NCBI RefSeq assembly: GCF_029784155.1
Contig: NC_073692.1
Location: 69,700,012 to 69,764,011 of the forward strand
From: Uranotaenia lowii
Lineage: Eukaryota > Arthropoda > Insecta > Diptera > Culicidae
Reading direction: 5' to 3'
DNA length: 64,000 nucleotides
Positions 12,080 through 23,535 of this stretch are shown one piece after another. A program made the translations under genes and the position numbers. Every line of letters starts with the position of its first letter. The first letter of the stretch is position 1. The notes under the pieces were generated by a model, which was given only the letters and a program-made list of their open reading frames with translations, searched no databases and was not told where the DNA came from.

Positions 12080-12253
12080 AAGTCGCGTTTTTACTTAACT
12101 CCGAACTCCGAAGTTCACATTTGGATGAAAAAATGTATTACGGGAACTTCAGGTGACTCTTGTCGCGTAAAAATTACTCAGGAACTTCCATCGCCCTTTG
12201 AAAGGTTAAACTATCGATAACGGAACTTCTAAGCGCTTTTAATGGAACTTCTT

Positions 12254-12586
12254 TCAAGAAGGTCGATAACGTTCGCGTTACATTCCAAAACGCACCATTA
12301 AGATACTTGAAGGTGTTTTAAAGAACCTATATGGGAAATCTAAGCGACATGTCAAAAATGATTTTCAAGAAGGTCGATAACGTTCGCGTAACATTCTAAA
12401 GCGCACCATTAAGATACTTGAAGGTGTTTTAAAGAACCTATATGGGAATTCTAAGCGACATGTCAAAAATGATTTTCAAGAAGGTCGATAACGTTCGCGT
12501 AACATTCTAAAGCGCACCATTAAGATACTTGAAGGTGTGTTAAAGAACCTATATGGGAATTCTAAGCGACATGTCAAAAATGTCTG
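12254..12586 (+). repeat. Three tandem units of 111 bp
   Basis: Units start at about 12254, 12365 and 12476, each opening TCAAGAAGGTCGATAACGTT and ending near GCGACATGTCAAAAATG. They are nearly identical (a few substitutions such as CCAAAACG versus CTAAAGCG), so the amplification is recent. They lie inside the nested CCCAAGCAACCA element. Confidence 0.9.
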
Positions 12587-12837
12587 TCAATTTCTTGTCA
12601 TGGTATTTGTTTTGTTTATATCTGTACTGATATTTACGAATGGAATTCAAGATTTTTTCGAATTTTTCTTATAAATGTTAAATAAGATATTCGAATAAAT
12701 TTTTGATGATGCGAATTTTTGTTATGATTCATATTGTGTACTGAAAGTCCTTTGAACGAAATAAGGTACCTTCTATTGACCAACCCACTCAATCATCTCA
12801 AATGACATTAAGTTTAAATACTAATCATTACAGTGGC

Positions 12838-12906
12838 AATTAGCTATTGCTGGATTGGTCGAGAGGCTGGCGAGTTTCATTGCAACCTAGAGAGCAGCGG
12901 TTCAAT
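12838..12906 (+). other. tRNA-like (SINE-head-like) segment inside a TIR element
   Basis: TTGGTCGAGAGGCTGG resembles a Pol III A box region, and GGTTCAATTCTC about 40 bases later resembles a B box. The spacing fits a tRNA-derived promoter. Flanking arms do not pair into a complete cloverleaf, so it is not called a tRNA gene. Confidence 0.35.
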
Positions 12907-13198
12907 TCTCTAGGCGTGTAAGCAGCTTTTGTAATCAAAACAATATAATTAAAATCAATGAGATAGACCATGATAGACCGGCAACCTAGCAATCTGACAT
13001 GTGGTTGTCAGAGCAATCTGTCAATTGGATTTTTTTTTTCGGCGCATAGAAGTTTCTTGACATTCTCTTAGAAGCTGAATAGCGTTCTCTACAGCCCCCT
13101 AAACGAACTTGAAAGTAGCTTTAAGAACTTAAATTTTGGGCTGATTAGCATTCTCTTCAGACACAAACGAGAGCTGATTAAGCTTCTATGGAACCTTT

Positions 13199-13480
13199 TT
13201 AAGGGAATTCTGGTTGCTTGGGTGGTTCTTCATAATCAATGGATTCCACTCGCCCGGAAGTTGAAGGCAGTGGATCGGGAGTTTCACAACGCTTCGGTTC
13301 GACCTGCTGTTTCGTAAATAGGCTTTCAGCAATCCGGCGCTTCGATTCTCCGACCTTCAACCGCTGCCTGGCGTTTCCCAGCATCTCCGGAGAGCAAATC
13401 TTCCGGCTGGTTTTCCTTTTGTACGTCCTGATTATTGAAAACATGATTATTTTTTGGGTTAGCTTTCCAAATGCTATCAA
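13199..13480 (-). pseudogene. N-terminal psq-type helix-turn-helix of a pogo-like transposase, remnant
   Basis: The frame includes RTYKRKTSRK followed by SPEMLGNARQRLKVGESKRR and IAESL. This is the layout of the psq/CENP-B type DNA-binding domain that opens pogo and Tigger transposases (basic lead, then a helix ending in a G-x-S-x-R-x-I/A-A motif). The frame ends 93 residues in, at the inverted repeat of the nested element, so the rest of the protein is lost. It probably bound the ends of the element it lies in. Confidence 0.5.
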
Positions 13481-13894
13481 AAAGACGAAGAAACCAACGC
13501 GTACTTAACTCTTGCCCCACCAAACCTGCGTACTCTTGCCCTCTACGACCATTTGTGAAAAAAGCTAAAAGAGCTAAATATACCGATCATATCCTGGCAT
13601 TAGTGTTCCACAGATTTAATCTATATTAATAATGTGTCCTTTGTCACGAATGCTGATTTGATTAGCGAATTTCCATGAAGCGTAATAATGTTTCCAAATA
13701 CGTATAAAATTACATAAAAATTGGAAAAACTAAAACTTAACTCATTTCTCCGACGTGCGCGAACCAAACCACAAACAAAAACACGTATGATCAGCTGACT
13801 CGATGACCTGTCAAACCGGTACAGTGTTGTCGTTTACTGTAAAAGCCTAGTGCGTACTCTTTCCGCCTGCGTACTTTTGCCCCACTTTACTCTA

Positions 13895-15095
13895 TAACAA
13901 AATAAATATGATTCCGGGTGGTTTAACGGCGCACTTATGTTTTTACGATCCTGTAGAAATTGAAAAATATTAATTGATTACAATCCAATACTTTAGTGAT
14001 AAAAAATTTACCTTGTTCAAGGAACAAGGAACAAGTTATTGATCATATTGATTGTTTAGAGAGAGACGGAGTTCTGAAACCAGTGCACAGTGGTCCGAAA
14101 TGGCTAAAAGTGGAACTTTTTTCCTAGCGCCTCTGTCTTTCACCTTATGTCTTAAGTGTCTTGAGAACATTTGCTTCTTCCAACATGCTTCATAGCTTGA
14201 AAGTATAAAAAGTTAGTCTAAGTCCACTATAAAAAAAATGAAAATTCTAACTTTTTTATTTCTATAGATGGAGCTTTATTTTATACTACAAACACTGACC
14301 ACACTGACTTGACTCTTAGAACAAAAATTCAACCATTTTCTGTCTAATTTTTTGTTGTCAGCTTTTGCAGGTTCGCAATACCGACGGCAGGTGGCGAACC
14401 TGAAAAATTTGACAAAAAATGCCCTGTAGGAAAAATGGTCCTGTTTAGCCCGATTTTATCGTAGAAATTGCGTGTTTTATTTTTAAAGTTGGGTGGCATT
14501 TCCTAACTGGGATAGCATTTCTTCAAATCGATCGATGCGCACTCTGGAATCGACATTGCGTACTGTTGGAAAAATGATTTTTTTTGTTTTTTTTCTGGAA
14601 AAATTATCCAGAAAACGAAATCGAGTGTCCAGTCAGTATGGTCAGTGCTACAAAGTTGTAGAATACGTGGAAATATGAAACTTTGTGGAATACATTAAAA
14701 CTCTACCTCTTTTCAGGGCAGAGTTTTAAAAGTTTTATTTTAAAAGTTATTTAAAACTTAGTATTTTAAACTTAACTATAGTTAGATGAGGATTTACATG
14801 GATAAGATGTTCATTGTTAGGGCATTCAAATCACACCTTTTGCATAAGATTTCAACATTCTACGTCGTTTCCTAGCCAACTTATTTCAACTTTAAGTTTA
14901 ATTTTTACTCAATTTCACGAGCGTTTATTGCAAAAACGTGCAAGTGGATTTTTAAAACTAATAAAGTACATTGAAGCTTGAGCTAAGTGCAACAAATTGG
15001 TGTTGGCGCCATTTTCTCCACGAGCTCATATTTGAACACAACAAGCATATATTTGATGTGTTTTACGTGTCTAGCAAATTTTTCGTTTCTAGTTT
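13895..15095. other. No gene; contains an imperfect hairpin at about 14345-14425
   Basis: AT-rich non-coding DNA. Around 14380 GCAGGTTCGC is followed 19 bases later by GCGAACCTG, and the surrounding TTTTTTGTTGTCA / TTTGACAAAAAAT also pair, making an imperfect stem of roughly 30 bp. Nothing else was recognised. Confidence 0.45.
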
Positions 15096-15415
15096 GCCTT
15101 ATTTAAATATAGGGCATGTATTAACAGATAAAGTTTTGTTTCCGAGTCCTGATAAATTTGAAACAATTCGTAAAGCGAAAGCTCCTAGCAATGTAACTGA
15201 GCTTAAGGCGTTTTTTTAGGACTGATGAATTATTATTGTGGTTTTGTTCCAAACTTACATATCTTCACATCTTAATCCTTTGTACTGTTTGCTGAAGAAA
15301 AATTCTAGATTTGTTTGGAGTAAAGAATGTGATTCTGTTTTCAATAATAGCAAACATATGTTGTTGAATTCAAATTTGTTGGAGTATTACGATCCAATAT
15401 ATTAATTATATACAT
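15096..15415 (+). pseudogene. Ty3/gypsy reverse transcriptase/RNase H junction fragment
   Basis: Across a frameshift near 15217 the translation gives VLFPSPDKFETIRKAKAPSN then VTELKAF, followed in another frame by MNYYCGFVPNLHIF and LLKKNSRFVWSKECDSVF. This is the conserved gypsy region in which the RT thumb/connection (PSP-x-K, NVTELKAFLGL-x-NYY, F-x-PNL) runs into RNase H. It is an isolated internal fragment. A short MITE lies just downstream. Confidence 0.7.
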
Positions 15416-15478
15416 CGGTTTATGATAAAAATTTGCACATAAGTGTTTTGAGGGACGAGCAAACGATTCCAGGTCTTA

Positions 15479-15607
15479 TGCCATATTCGTTTTCATCCTG
15501 GTGGTGCACCGGTAGTGCACCAAGTGCTGTCAAAGCGTTTTTTTTATATGAAGATGACAGCAGTTGGTGCACTACCATCTTTCCACCAGATGAAAACGAA
15601 TATGGCA
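15479..15607. mobile_element. Short MITE (129 bp) with long inverted repeats, TTA duplication
   Basis: The arms pair over about 55 bp: the left begins TGCCATATTCGTTTTCATC and the right is its reverse complement, with TGGTAGTGCACCAA and TGCTGTCA also matching. TTA flanks both ends (15476-15478 and 15608-15610). The whole unit would fold into one hairpin. It sits in the decayed gypsy fragment. Confidence 0.8.
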
Positions 15608-15764
15608 TTAAATTCAGGGTCAGTGTTCGGCTAAAGGAGTCGTCCATATTGGCTATTTACATATTGGCGATATTAACGCTAAAATACTTTAGATGGAGAT
15701 GGAAATTTGCGCATGGGAGTTTTAAGGTTATTGATTTCAGGTTTGAAATTTTGGGTCAGAGGTC

Positions 15765-16555
15765 TATTTATTTATTTATTTATTTAAGTCTTTGACTGCC
15801 GTCATACAGACCGAGTATTAAAATTAACTTATGATTAAATTAAAGTTATGTTAATGCTAGGGAACGTCACGAATGGCACATTTAAACATTGATTTGGATA
15901 CATTGAAGTCAAACAAGTGTGACACATCGTTGAAGACTTGACAACATCGATTAAGCGGGTGGTTTTGTCCAAAAACTGTTCTGCTTCTAGGTAGCCAAAA
16001 GGTGGTTTGGTTGCGCAAACGGCGTGCTGGGGCGTGTAAACTCAAGCTTTGGAGCAATTGTGGACAGTCAACAGTGTTTGTCAGGATATTGTATACAAAC
16101 ATTCTTTGCAAATATGTTCTTCTTTGACTCAGAGTCGATATAGACAGAAGAGCGCATCTTTGTAAGTAAGGCGGTAGCCTTACGGGGTCTCGCCAGGGCA
16201 GTCGACGCAGAGCATAACGAAGAAATTTTTTCTGAACTCGTTCGATCCGTTCGATATGAACAGAGTGGTAGGGTGCCCAAACTGGTGCCGCATATTCTAA
16301 GACACTTCGCACTAAAGAGCAGAACACTGTCTTGAGAGCATATGGGTCCTCGAAGCTTAAAGTATTTCTTCGCAGGAATCCAAACATAGCGAAGGCTTTA
16401 GCTGTTGTTGTCGCGATATGCTGATTAAACGATAGCTTCTGATCAAAGGTTACTCCTAGATCCTTAATGGTGACAACTCTTTCAAGCGGAGTGCCACCAA
16501 AAGCGTATTCGAAGGCCACGGAGGTTCTGGTTCTAAAAAAACTGATACACTTGCA
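15765..16555 (-). pseudogene. 5'-truncated non-LTR retrotransposon, C-terminal end of ORF2
   Basis: The minus-strand frame 16519-15857 encodes about 220 residues typical of the region after the reverse transcriptase core (KDLGVTFDQKLSFNQHI, LEYAAPVWAPYH, IERIERVQKKFLRYALRR). This pattern is shared by Jockey/CR1-group elements. The frame ends properly at 15857 and is followed by a short 3'UTR and a TAAA-type tail (15766-15785 read on the minus strand). The 5' part, including the endonuclease and RT catalytic motifs, is missing, as usual for incomplete reverse transcription. The exact clade cannot be decided. Confidence 0.75.
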
Positions 16556-16651
16556 CTTGCACTTGCATGTCCTGTAACAAAAAGGAGCAGGACATTTACC
16601 GTAATTTTACAGGTCGAAAATCAAATTTCGTGACATTTGATTTTTAGTGTA

Positions 16652-17684
16652 GGGGAGATGAGGGCATAACGAGCACCCGAGGCATAATGAGAACTACGAA
16701 AGTGCGTATTTTCTTAAATAAATTTTCATGAGGATTTGTTTCGTACTTCCTATAGTATTAATTTTTCACAAAAAAAGGAATCTCCTTATCATCTTTACAG
16801 AGCTATTTAAAAAAAACTAGCTTGGTTCTCAAGTTACGAAAATATTATAATTTTTGAGCACCACGAAATAAGCTCTTATGATCTTAAAATAACCTTGATC
16901 TATAATGTACGCACTGCAACATGATGTACACATTGTTTCTCAATTTTTACCATCATAAATATTTTGATTTTTCACTTTTATCAATTTTAAAACACGTTTT
17001 TACTTAAATTTGTTCACTAGGGGCATATAGAGCACCATATTATCGAGGCATAATGAGCATTTTCTGCCGTAGAATCTAGCAGCGAATTAAAATTGATTTA
17101 TAGCGCCACACCTTGACTAGTTTTCATCCGACAATTTAGCCTATTGGTAAGGTGTCGGAGAGGTAATCAAAAGACTAGAGTTAGATTTCTGTTCGAGGTG
17201 ATTTTTTCCATTCACAATTCATGATCGATTTTTTTATTGTTACATTATACGGCTAGTAGCATCATCCTCCGAACAAAGCACTTAATGTATGAGCGTGCGT
17301 GAATTGTTTGTATTCTACAAACAGACCTCGATTATTTAGTTATTGCTTTGTTTGATGAATCTACGACTCACCTGACTTCAACGAATTGAATTCGCTGCTA
17401 GATTCCCCGGCAAAAACGTACATCTTGCTCTGATTAATGGTGCTCATACTGCCTCAGGGGGGGTTCTCATTATGCCTCCACAGTGGCTGGTTTTCAGCTT
17501 TTGGCAAAATTTTTTAAAATGCATTTTTTAACGTTTTCATCTAGTTTTTCACGTTTCAGCCCGTTAGGGAATAGGCTTTTTAAGTGTCTGAACACGAAAC
17601 AATAATGTAACCTCCATATTATAGCTATTTTCTATGGTTAAATAACCGTTTTCCTTAAGGTGGCCATTATGCCCCCATCTCCCC
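16652..17684. mobile_element. TA-flanked TIR element with GGGGAGATGRGGGCATAA ends
   Basis: The left end reads GGGGAGATGAGGGCATAACG and the right end, reverse-complemented, GGGGAGATGGGGGCATAATG. TA lies outside each end (16650-16651 and 17685-17686). The motif GAGGCATAATGAGCAC, with variants, occurs several times near both ends and in the interior. It is 1,033 bp with no transposase. A related copy in opposite orientation is at 39270-39915. A tRNA-like segment lies inside. Confidence 0.75.
17131..17203 (+). other. tRNA-like segment within the TIR element
   Basis: TTAGCCTATTGGTAAGGTGT looks like an A-box/D-arm, GGTAATCAAAAGACTAG like an anticodon arm region, and CTGTTCGAGGTG like a B box. Their order and spacing match a tRNA, and a T run follows. 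Arm pairing is incomplete. The 3' half (GTTAATCAGACTCGAG... GGTCGAGGTGATTTTT) is also kept in the related element near 39505-39550. Confidence 0.4.
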
Positions 17685-17686
17685 TA

Positions 17687-20600
17687 CAACTTGTTTACAG
17701 GACATCTGCTGTAATAATAAATGAATCTTCGTTAACTTTAAAGGAAAACTATTTAAAATTACAGGTTTGGTTAGTTACAGATTGATTCATTTTAAAGGTT
17801 GCAGTTTCAGTGACACGTAATAGTCAAAATTTTTTCTGTGTAGTAAAAAAAAACAAATGTCTTCTAACTTGTTCGTGGTAAAAACACGTTTTTAAATGGT
17901 TTTGAAATAATGAAACTTAACTGAATCAACATTGAAAAATGTGTAGCAATAAATTCATAGTACTGTAGGTTTTCTCAACATTTAATCAAAGCATAAGCTA
18001 AATGAACTTTGAATAAGCTCTGGACGTCTGTTAAGATACTGACTTCTGCATAAACCAAAAAAAAAGGTTAACCAGAGCAGACTAATCAAGGAAATGTATC
18101 TCCTTCTGCTACACACGATTGTATTTATGAGTGCCTTCCCGGAGCAATTTTCCTTGTACGGTTAGAGGTAAGTCTAATTTGTTCCGCCGCCCAAATGGTG
18201 GATTGTAAAATTTGCCCCACAGTATATGAGCAAACTTTTTCCATATGCAGATACTTATGGATGTAGGTAGAGTTGTTCCTCTTGTTTTGTTTTGCTTTCG
18301 TTTTCCCACATACCAAATTGGCAGTGGGAAGGCTGAAATATGATTTAGTTTCTCTCAGATTTCGTTGAAATTTTGCACCAGGTATCTTAACTTACGCTGT
18401 CAGCGAATTAATTTTTTTCTTCTCCATATTTTCCGGAACTGTAGCTTGGTTATGTTTAATCCATCGACAAGCAGATTGGATAGCAAAGCAAATTAACATT
18501 CTTGCAGCGAAGGAAAAATATGTATTAGTCATATGCTGACATGAGTATTGCAAACGAAATTTTAATTTTTTTCCCATTTGTCATGTCTGTTTTTCTGTGG
18601 TGAGTCAGCTGCTTGCAGCTCGTGGAATTCATATTTCGATTTTTTTTACTTTATATGCCTCAGCGTGTTTTGCATACATACAGGGTACGTTAGTCCGAAA
18701 CGAAGAAATTCCTGAGGGATAAATGGAACGTAGGAATCCTTTCTCCCTGAGCATGACCATTGAATCGAACATTCAGCTTCAACTGTTTGATACTTTAATT
18801 TTTTTGTAAAAAATTGCGACAAACATACGTATAAATGATCAAACATGAAAAAAATTCAACAGCAAATGTGTTATACGAATATCAACAAATAAAACTCAGA
18901 GATTAGGCAAAGTTAAATTTTCCCTAGAATCTAAGTCAGTAAAAAAATCTTTCCAACCTTAAAAGTTTCAACTGAACACAAATATAAGGCAGAGTTTTTT
19001 TTATTTTGTACACAACGCATGAAACTTGTCAAACTGAGTTTGGGTTTCGTAATTTTTTGTTGCGGTTTCGAGTATAGGCACTGAATAATTTATCAGCCAG
19101 AAAGTAATCATTCCAGGGTTGATGACACACGAGCCAAATTTCTCGGATATGGCAGGCAGCAGCCCAACAGCGGGTTGAATTTTTGTCACCATGTCTCAAG
19201 CTGACATGACCTATATTTCCTTAATGATAATGGAGGATCATAACAACAAGAACCAGATTTTCGGGTACTTTTATGATTTTTCAGATTTTCTTGCACGGTT
19301 CGCAATGTAACCAAACGCGTCAAGTGGTTTAATTTCAGTCAGCTTAGAAAGTGGTCGTTCAATATTGTCTTGCCAAGGAATCCCACAAAATTCGCTTCTG
19401 TTTCAATCTGAAAATTTTGGCCGGAGGTCAAAAAAATCTTCACCTAGCACTTAACATCAACTGTGACTTAGGTTTTATTTCCCTTTTTTTCCTATACCAT
19501 AAGATGTCTGATCTGAAACTTACCCAAAAACCATTTCCACCGTCTTCTGGCACGCTTTATATCCATGCACTTCATTCAGTATTTAAATAATCATTAGGTT
19601 TTGTGTCTGCTTTGGCAATTTTATGTCTGCATAATGGATGAGTGCCATTTGCCACACTGCCAGTCGGTTTGTCGATTTGGTTTGATGGTCGTATTTTGTT
19701 AAGTTCATGCTGCTTTTTTTTCCTTTCTCTTGCTTAACTGTCGCAACATCATCGAGAAGAAGAGAAATCTGCAAATAACCCGACAGGAAACAGCCTATCT
19801 GATTTCGCATATCAGCCAAGCAGGAAAGTCTGACGACATTCAGTACCTACCTAAATACATACATATGTGTGCATCCAACTGTATGTGACTGTCCCTTCCA
19901 TGTATGTGAGTGAAAGTGCGTAAAGGGACGTTTCACGAGGACTCTTTCCGTGCTTCATACGTAGGACGGGGCCTGAAATAGTGCCAAGAGAGCACAGGAA
20001 ATCGATCGAAATCATCGTCCGGAACGGCTTCCTGCGGGCTGAGCATCTCCTCATGGGCACCTCTACTTTGAGCGCGTAATACTCAAAAAGAAAAGTAACA
20101 GTAATAATCAACAGCCTTAATAGCTCTCAATGTTCTCGAAACTACTCTTAAGTGAATTCCGGGAAAAATCGTTTTTTTCCGAAGATTTTCTGTTTGAAAG
20201 CTACAACGGCTGTGAGCAGATTAAGAATTTCGTATTTTGCAACTCAACCTGCAAATCAATTTCTAAGTTCATCCAAATTTTGAAAAGATATTTGAAAAGA
20301 AATTGAAAATTTCTACCGAACGCTACGAAACTGTGATAAATAAAAGCTCCATTTTCGAATTAAGCTCATGATGGTCATATCTGGTTCGTTTCCGATACCA
20401 AAAGTTTGAATATGGGGAAACTATCAGCACAAAAACGTGGGCTTATTTGTAATATGCCCGTGAAACATAAACAATAAATTTCTAGACCGTCGATAGTTAG
20501 GTCAGGGGCGGATATTTTGTCTCCCTTAATTGTAAATTTTTATTTCTCTTTATAAGAAACAAAATTACAACCAAAAAAAGATGAAGTTGATGATATTGAA

Positions 20601-20971
20601 GGCTGATATTGGGCCTATGCTTTGCACCCAGAATAATGAAATTTTCAAATATAGTCATATCAACTATCATCAATGAAAATTATATGTAGAAAATTTGGAG
20701 ATAACTGTTGTCAGAGATTCATATTAATTTGAGGTCGTAAGGTCGTATTGTACATCCATACATAGGAGAGGATGGGGATACTTGATTTCTTTTCCTTATT
20801 TTTAACATATCTTTTTTGAAAAAAGTTGCAGAGCCGTCATTTGTATTTTCTGACAGCGTGCTACTTCAAGTTTATATGCTGAAAAAGTTAAAGCGATACA
20901 TGAACCCGTAGATGAACCTGAAGCGTTTTCGTGGGACTTAAAAAATTATGATGTTTTGAAAGTTAAAGGAG
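17687..20971. other. No recognised gene or element
   Basis: Mostly AT-rich unique-looking sequence. Its less AT-rich part (about 19800-20100) contains an alternating ACATACATATGTGTGCAT tract and no convincing reading frame. Short open frames here lack recognisable motifs, so no gene is called. Confidence 0.4.
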
Positions 20972-23310
20972 ACTTACTTACTTACTTAATGATCCCGCGC
21001 CGATCCTCCGGTGCATAGGGCCGTGGTAAAAGACCTCCACTGTAGACGATCCGGAGCCAGCGTCTTCACCTGGTCAAGGTTCTCGTCGACAGTTCGGATT
21101 TAAGCGGCTTGGCTTCGCCGCCACGAGTTTCTGGGTCTGCCTCTTCTTCGATGACCTTCTGGATTCCAATCTAGCGCCTCTCTGCAAATCTCGTTTTCAT
21201 CTTCCGCAGCGTGTGCCCAATCCATCTCCACTTACGTTCCCGAATCTCGATTTCTAGCGCCCTTTGATGACACCGGCGATGTAGTTCCTCATTTGAGATC
21301 CAGTTGCCAGGCCACCAAGCGCGGATGATATTCCGCAGGCAGCGGTTCACAAACACTTGCAGTTTTCGCATCGTCACCGCATATGTGCACCAAGTTTCGC
21401 ACCCGTACAGCAATATGGATTTGACCTTTGAATTGAAGATTCGGATTTTTGTTCGTAGAGAGATCTGGCGTGACCGCCAGATGTTTCGGAGACTCGCAAA
21501 CGCAAATCGGGCCTTTCTGATCCAGATTTCTATGTCTTTCCTGGTACCACCATCAGGCGTTATCTGGCTACCAAGATACTGGAAGCACTCCACTTTCTCA
21601 ACTTGTTGCCCAGCTACCATGAAACTGGAGGGATTTGCTGTGTTGATCTCCATCGACTTGGTCTTTCCGACATTGACTTTGAGACCTGCTGCCTTGGAAC
21701 TTTCGGTGAAATCGTCGAGTTTTCTCTGCATATCCGGTTGTGTTTGGGCGAGCAAAACAATATCGTCAGCCAGGTCAAGGTCGTTCAATTGCTTCATTGT
21801 TGAAGGATTCCACGGCAATCCTCGGTTCGGTGCACAGTCAATCGATGCAGTCAGAATCTCATCCATAACGATGATGAAAAGTAGCGGTGATAAGATACAT
21901 CCTTGTCTCACTCCAGCAGTTTCCGGGATTGGTTCGGACAAGACACCATCGTGAAAGACCTTGCACGAAAATGCCTCGTATTGTGCTTCGATGAGATGGA
22001 CTAGTTTTTCTGGGACCCCTTGTCGCCTTAGAGGCGCCCAGATGTTTTCATGGTTAAGTCGGTCGAATGCTTTTTCGAAATCAACGAAAACCAGCAGAAG
22101 AGAGTCCTGGAATTCGTTGATTTGTTCCAGTATTATTCGTAGCGTTGTGATGTGGTTCACACATGATCGTCCGGATCGGAATCCAGCTTGTTGCCGTCGG
22201 AGTGTAGCGTCGATTTTCTCCTGGATCCTGTTCAGGATCACTTTGCAGGGTACTTTGAGATCAACGTTATGCCTCGCCAGTTACCGCACTCTGTCAGGTC
22301 TCCTTTCTTCGGGACCTTAACGAGGATACCCTGCATCCAGTCGGCCGGGAATGTTGCAGTATCCCAGATGTCAGCGAAATGACGGTGCAACATTTGTGCT
22401 GACAGGGCAGGGTCGGCTTTCAGCATTTCAGCAGGGATACAATCGCCCAAATGGATTTGAATGTCACCCTTCGGAATTTTCTCTACCACGCTGTTCAGTT
22501 GACTGTAAAACTGATCTTTCTCCTGCAAGTCGGCAACGTCAGTTGGCGCATAACACTGGACCATTGTAAGGTTTCTAGCCCGTGTTCTAAATCTGGCTAC
22601 GATTATTCTTTCGTTTATCGGTTCCCATCTAATGAGGGCCGCGTAGGCCTGCGGGCTTAACAGGAAACCAACTCCTCGTTCCCGAGTAGCATGTTCTCCT
22701 CGTATGCCAGAGTAAAGCAGGACTTGCCCGGATTGTGTCTTGTGTTCTCCAGAATTAATTTTTTTTAAATTTGTTTAAATTTCAAGCTTGAGGCGGCTAG
22801 CTTCTCTAGCAAGTTGAGCCAGCTTGCCTTGTTGGGCAAGGGTTAAAACGTTCCAAATTCCAATTCGTGTCCGTGTTTTTATGCTAAAAGTCGTCGCCAA
22901 AGTTCAAGGTCGGCCATTTCTTTCGGATTCTGTAATAATTTTATGAATCGGGAGCAGTAGGTTGTTGGCCTAAAGCCCCTATCCCCCGATGGGGCTGCCA
23001 TCTGGTCTTAGCTGCCGGGAGCCGCATTTCATAAATTCAGCCGCTTGCTGCAAGACAGACGCTGTTTGAGCCGCCCCTGACCTGGAGAACAGACGCTCAG
23101 TTGTTGTTGCACGCCGCCCCTAACCTGGGCAACAGACGCGTGCGGCCACCTTCTCAGTCTGCATGCGACCAAAGCATCCACCGGGGTTGGGTACCCGATC
23201 TCCGCTTAGGTTACTCGCATCCCAGCCGGTACCACGGGGAGGTAGAGATAGGAGAGGTGACATGACCACTATGGGGTCTCGTGTTGCACATTATCCACCA
23301 TTTACCAGCC
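20972..23310 (-). mobile_element. RTE-like LINE, damaged copy 1
   Basis: On the minus strand it starts GGCTGGTAAATGGTGGATAA at 23310 and ends in a tandem (AAGT)n tail at 20972. Both ends align with the intact copy at 25428-28846. Compared with that copy it lacks 1,044 bp between endonuclease and reverse transcriptase (junction near 22440-22448, with CGA at both parent breakpoints), lacks 10 bp near 22260, and has a one-base loss near 21210. No target duplication was recognised. It lies 30 bp from the Jockey insertion site. Confidence 0.85.
21171..22564 (-). pseudogene. Broken endonuclease/reverse transcriptase ORF of RTE-like copy 1
   Basis: The remaining translation matches the intact copy almost residue for residue. 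It runs through QAGFRSGRSCVNHITTLRII, LVFVDFEKAFDRLNH, AGVRQGCILSPLLFIIVMDE and the catalytic DLADDIVLLA. The large deletion is in frame and joins IQIHLGD (endonuclease) to CIPAEMLKADP (entry to RT). The 10-bp loss then shifts the frame after GNWRGITLIS, and a further one-base loss ends it at KMKTRFAERR. The protein cannot be functional. The N-terminal part of the endonuclease continues upstream toward 22800 in degraded frames. Confidence 0.85.
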
Positions 23311-23535
23311 ATAAACGATTTGAAGACGATTGAAGAGTTAATTCAGATAGTTCACTTCCATCTGTACCGTTGAGCCGTCAACACGTACGCCGGAGCATCG
23401 TATCGTTGCTGTGTACCTGCAGGAACATTTTACATTATTTATTTTTTTTTTCCTTACCTGTTTTTCAATCAGCACTTTTCAGTGCTAAAATTATTTTCAT
23501 TTTCTTTTATTCATATTTTCTCTTTTCTTTCCAGC

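Larger units (their letters stand above)
12067..13222. mobile_element. Nested inverted-repeat element with CCCAAGCAACCA ends
   Basis: CCCAAGCAACCA at 12067-12078 is matched by its reverse complement TGGTTGCTTGGG at 13211-13222, enclosing 1,156 bp. It lies exactly where the two transposase remnants of the host element break off, so it looks like a secondary insertion. It carries three tandem 111-bp units and a tRNA-like stretch. A clear target duplication was not identified, so the outer border could be off by a few bases. Confidence 0.5.
11333..13892. mobile_element. TA-flanked TIR element with pogo-like transposase remnants
   Basis: The left end reads GAGTAAAGTGGGGCAAGAGT and the right end, reverse-complemented, GAGTAAAGTGGGGCAAAAGT. 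TA lies directly outside both ends (11331-11332 and 13893-13894). The motif GTGGGGCAAGAGTACGCA recurs at least five times near the ends, in both orientations. On the minus strand, remnants of a transposase N-terminus (13480-13199) and C-terminal tail (12079-11834) survive. The DDE catalytic middle is missing, and a separate inverted-repeat segment (12067-13222) sits at that place. Confidence 0.7.

Noticed and set aside
12254..12586. CRISPR-like array
   Set aside because: The units are full 111-bp tandem copies without unique spacers, and the DNA is eukaryotic.
17131..17203. Genuine tRNA gene
   Set aside because: A- and B-box-like motifs are present, but the acceptor and other stems do not pair properly and it lies inside a TIR element.
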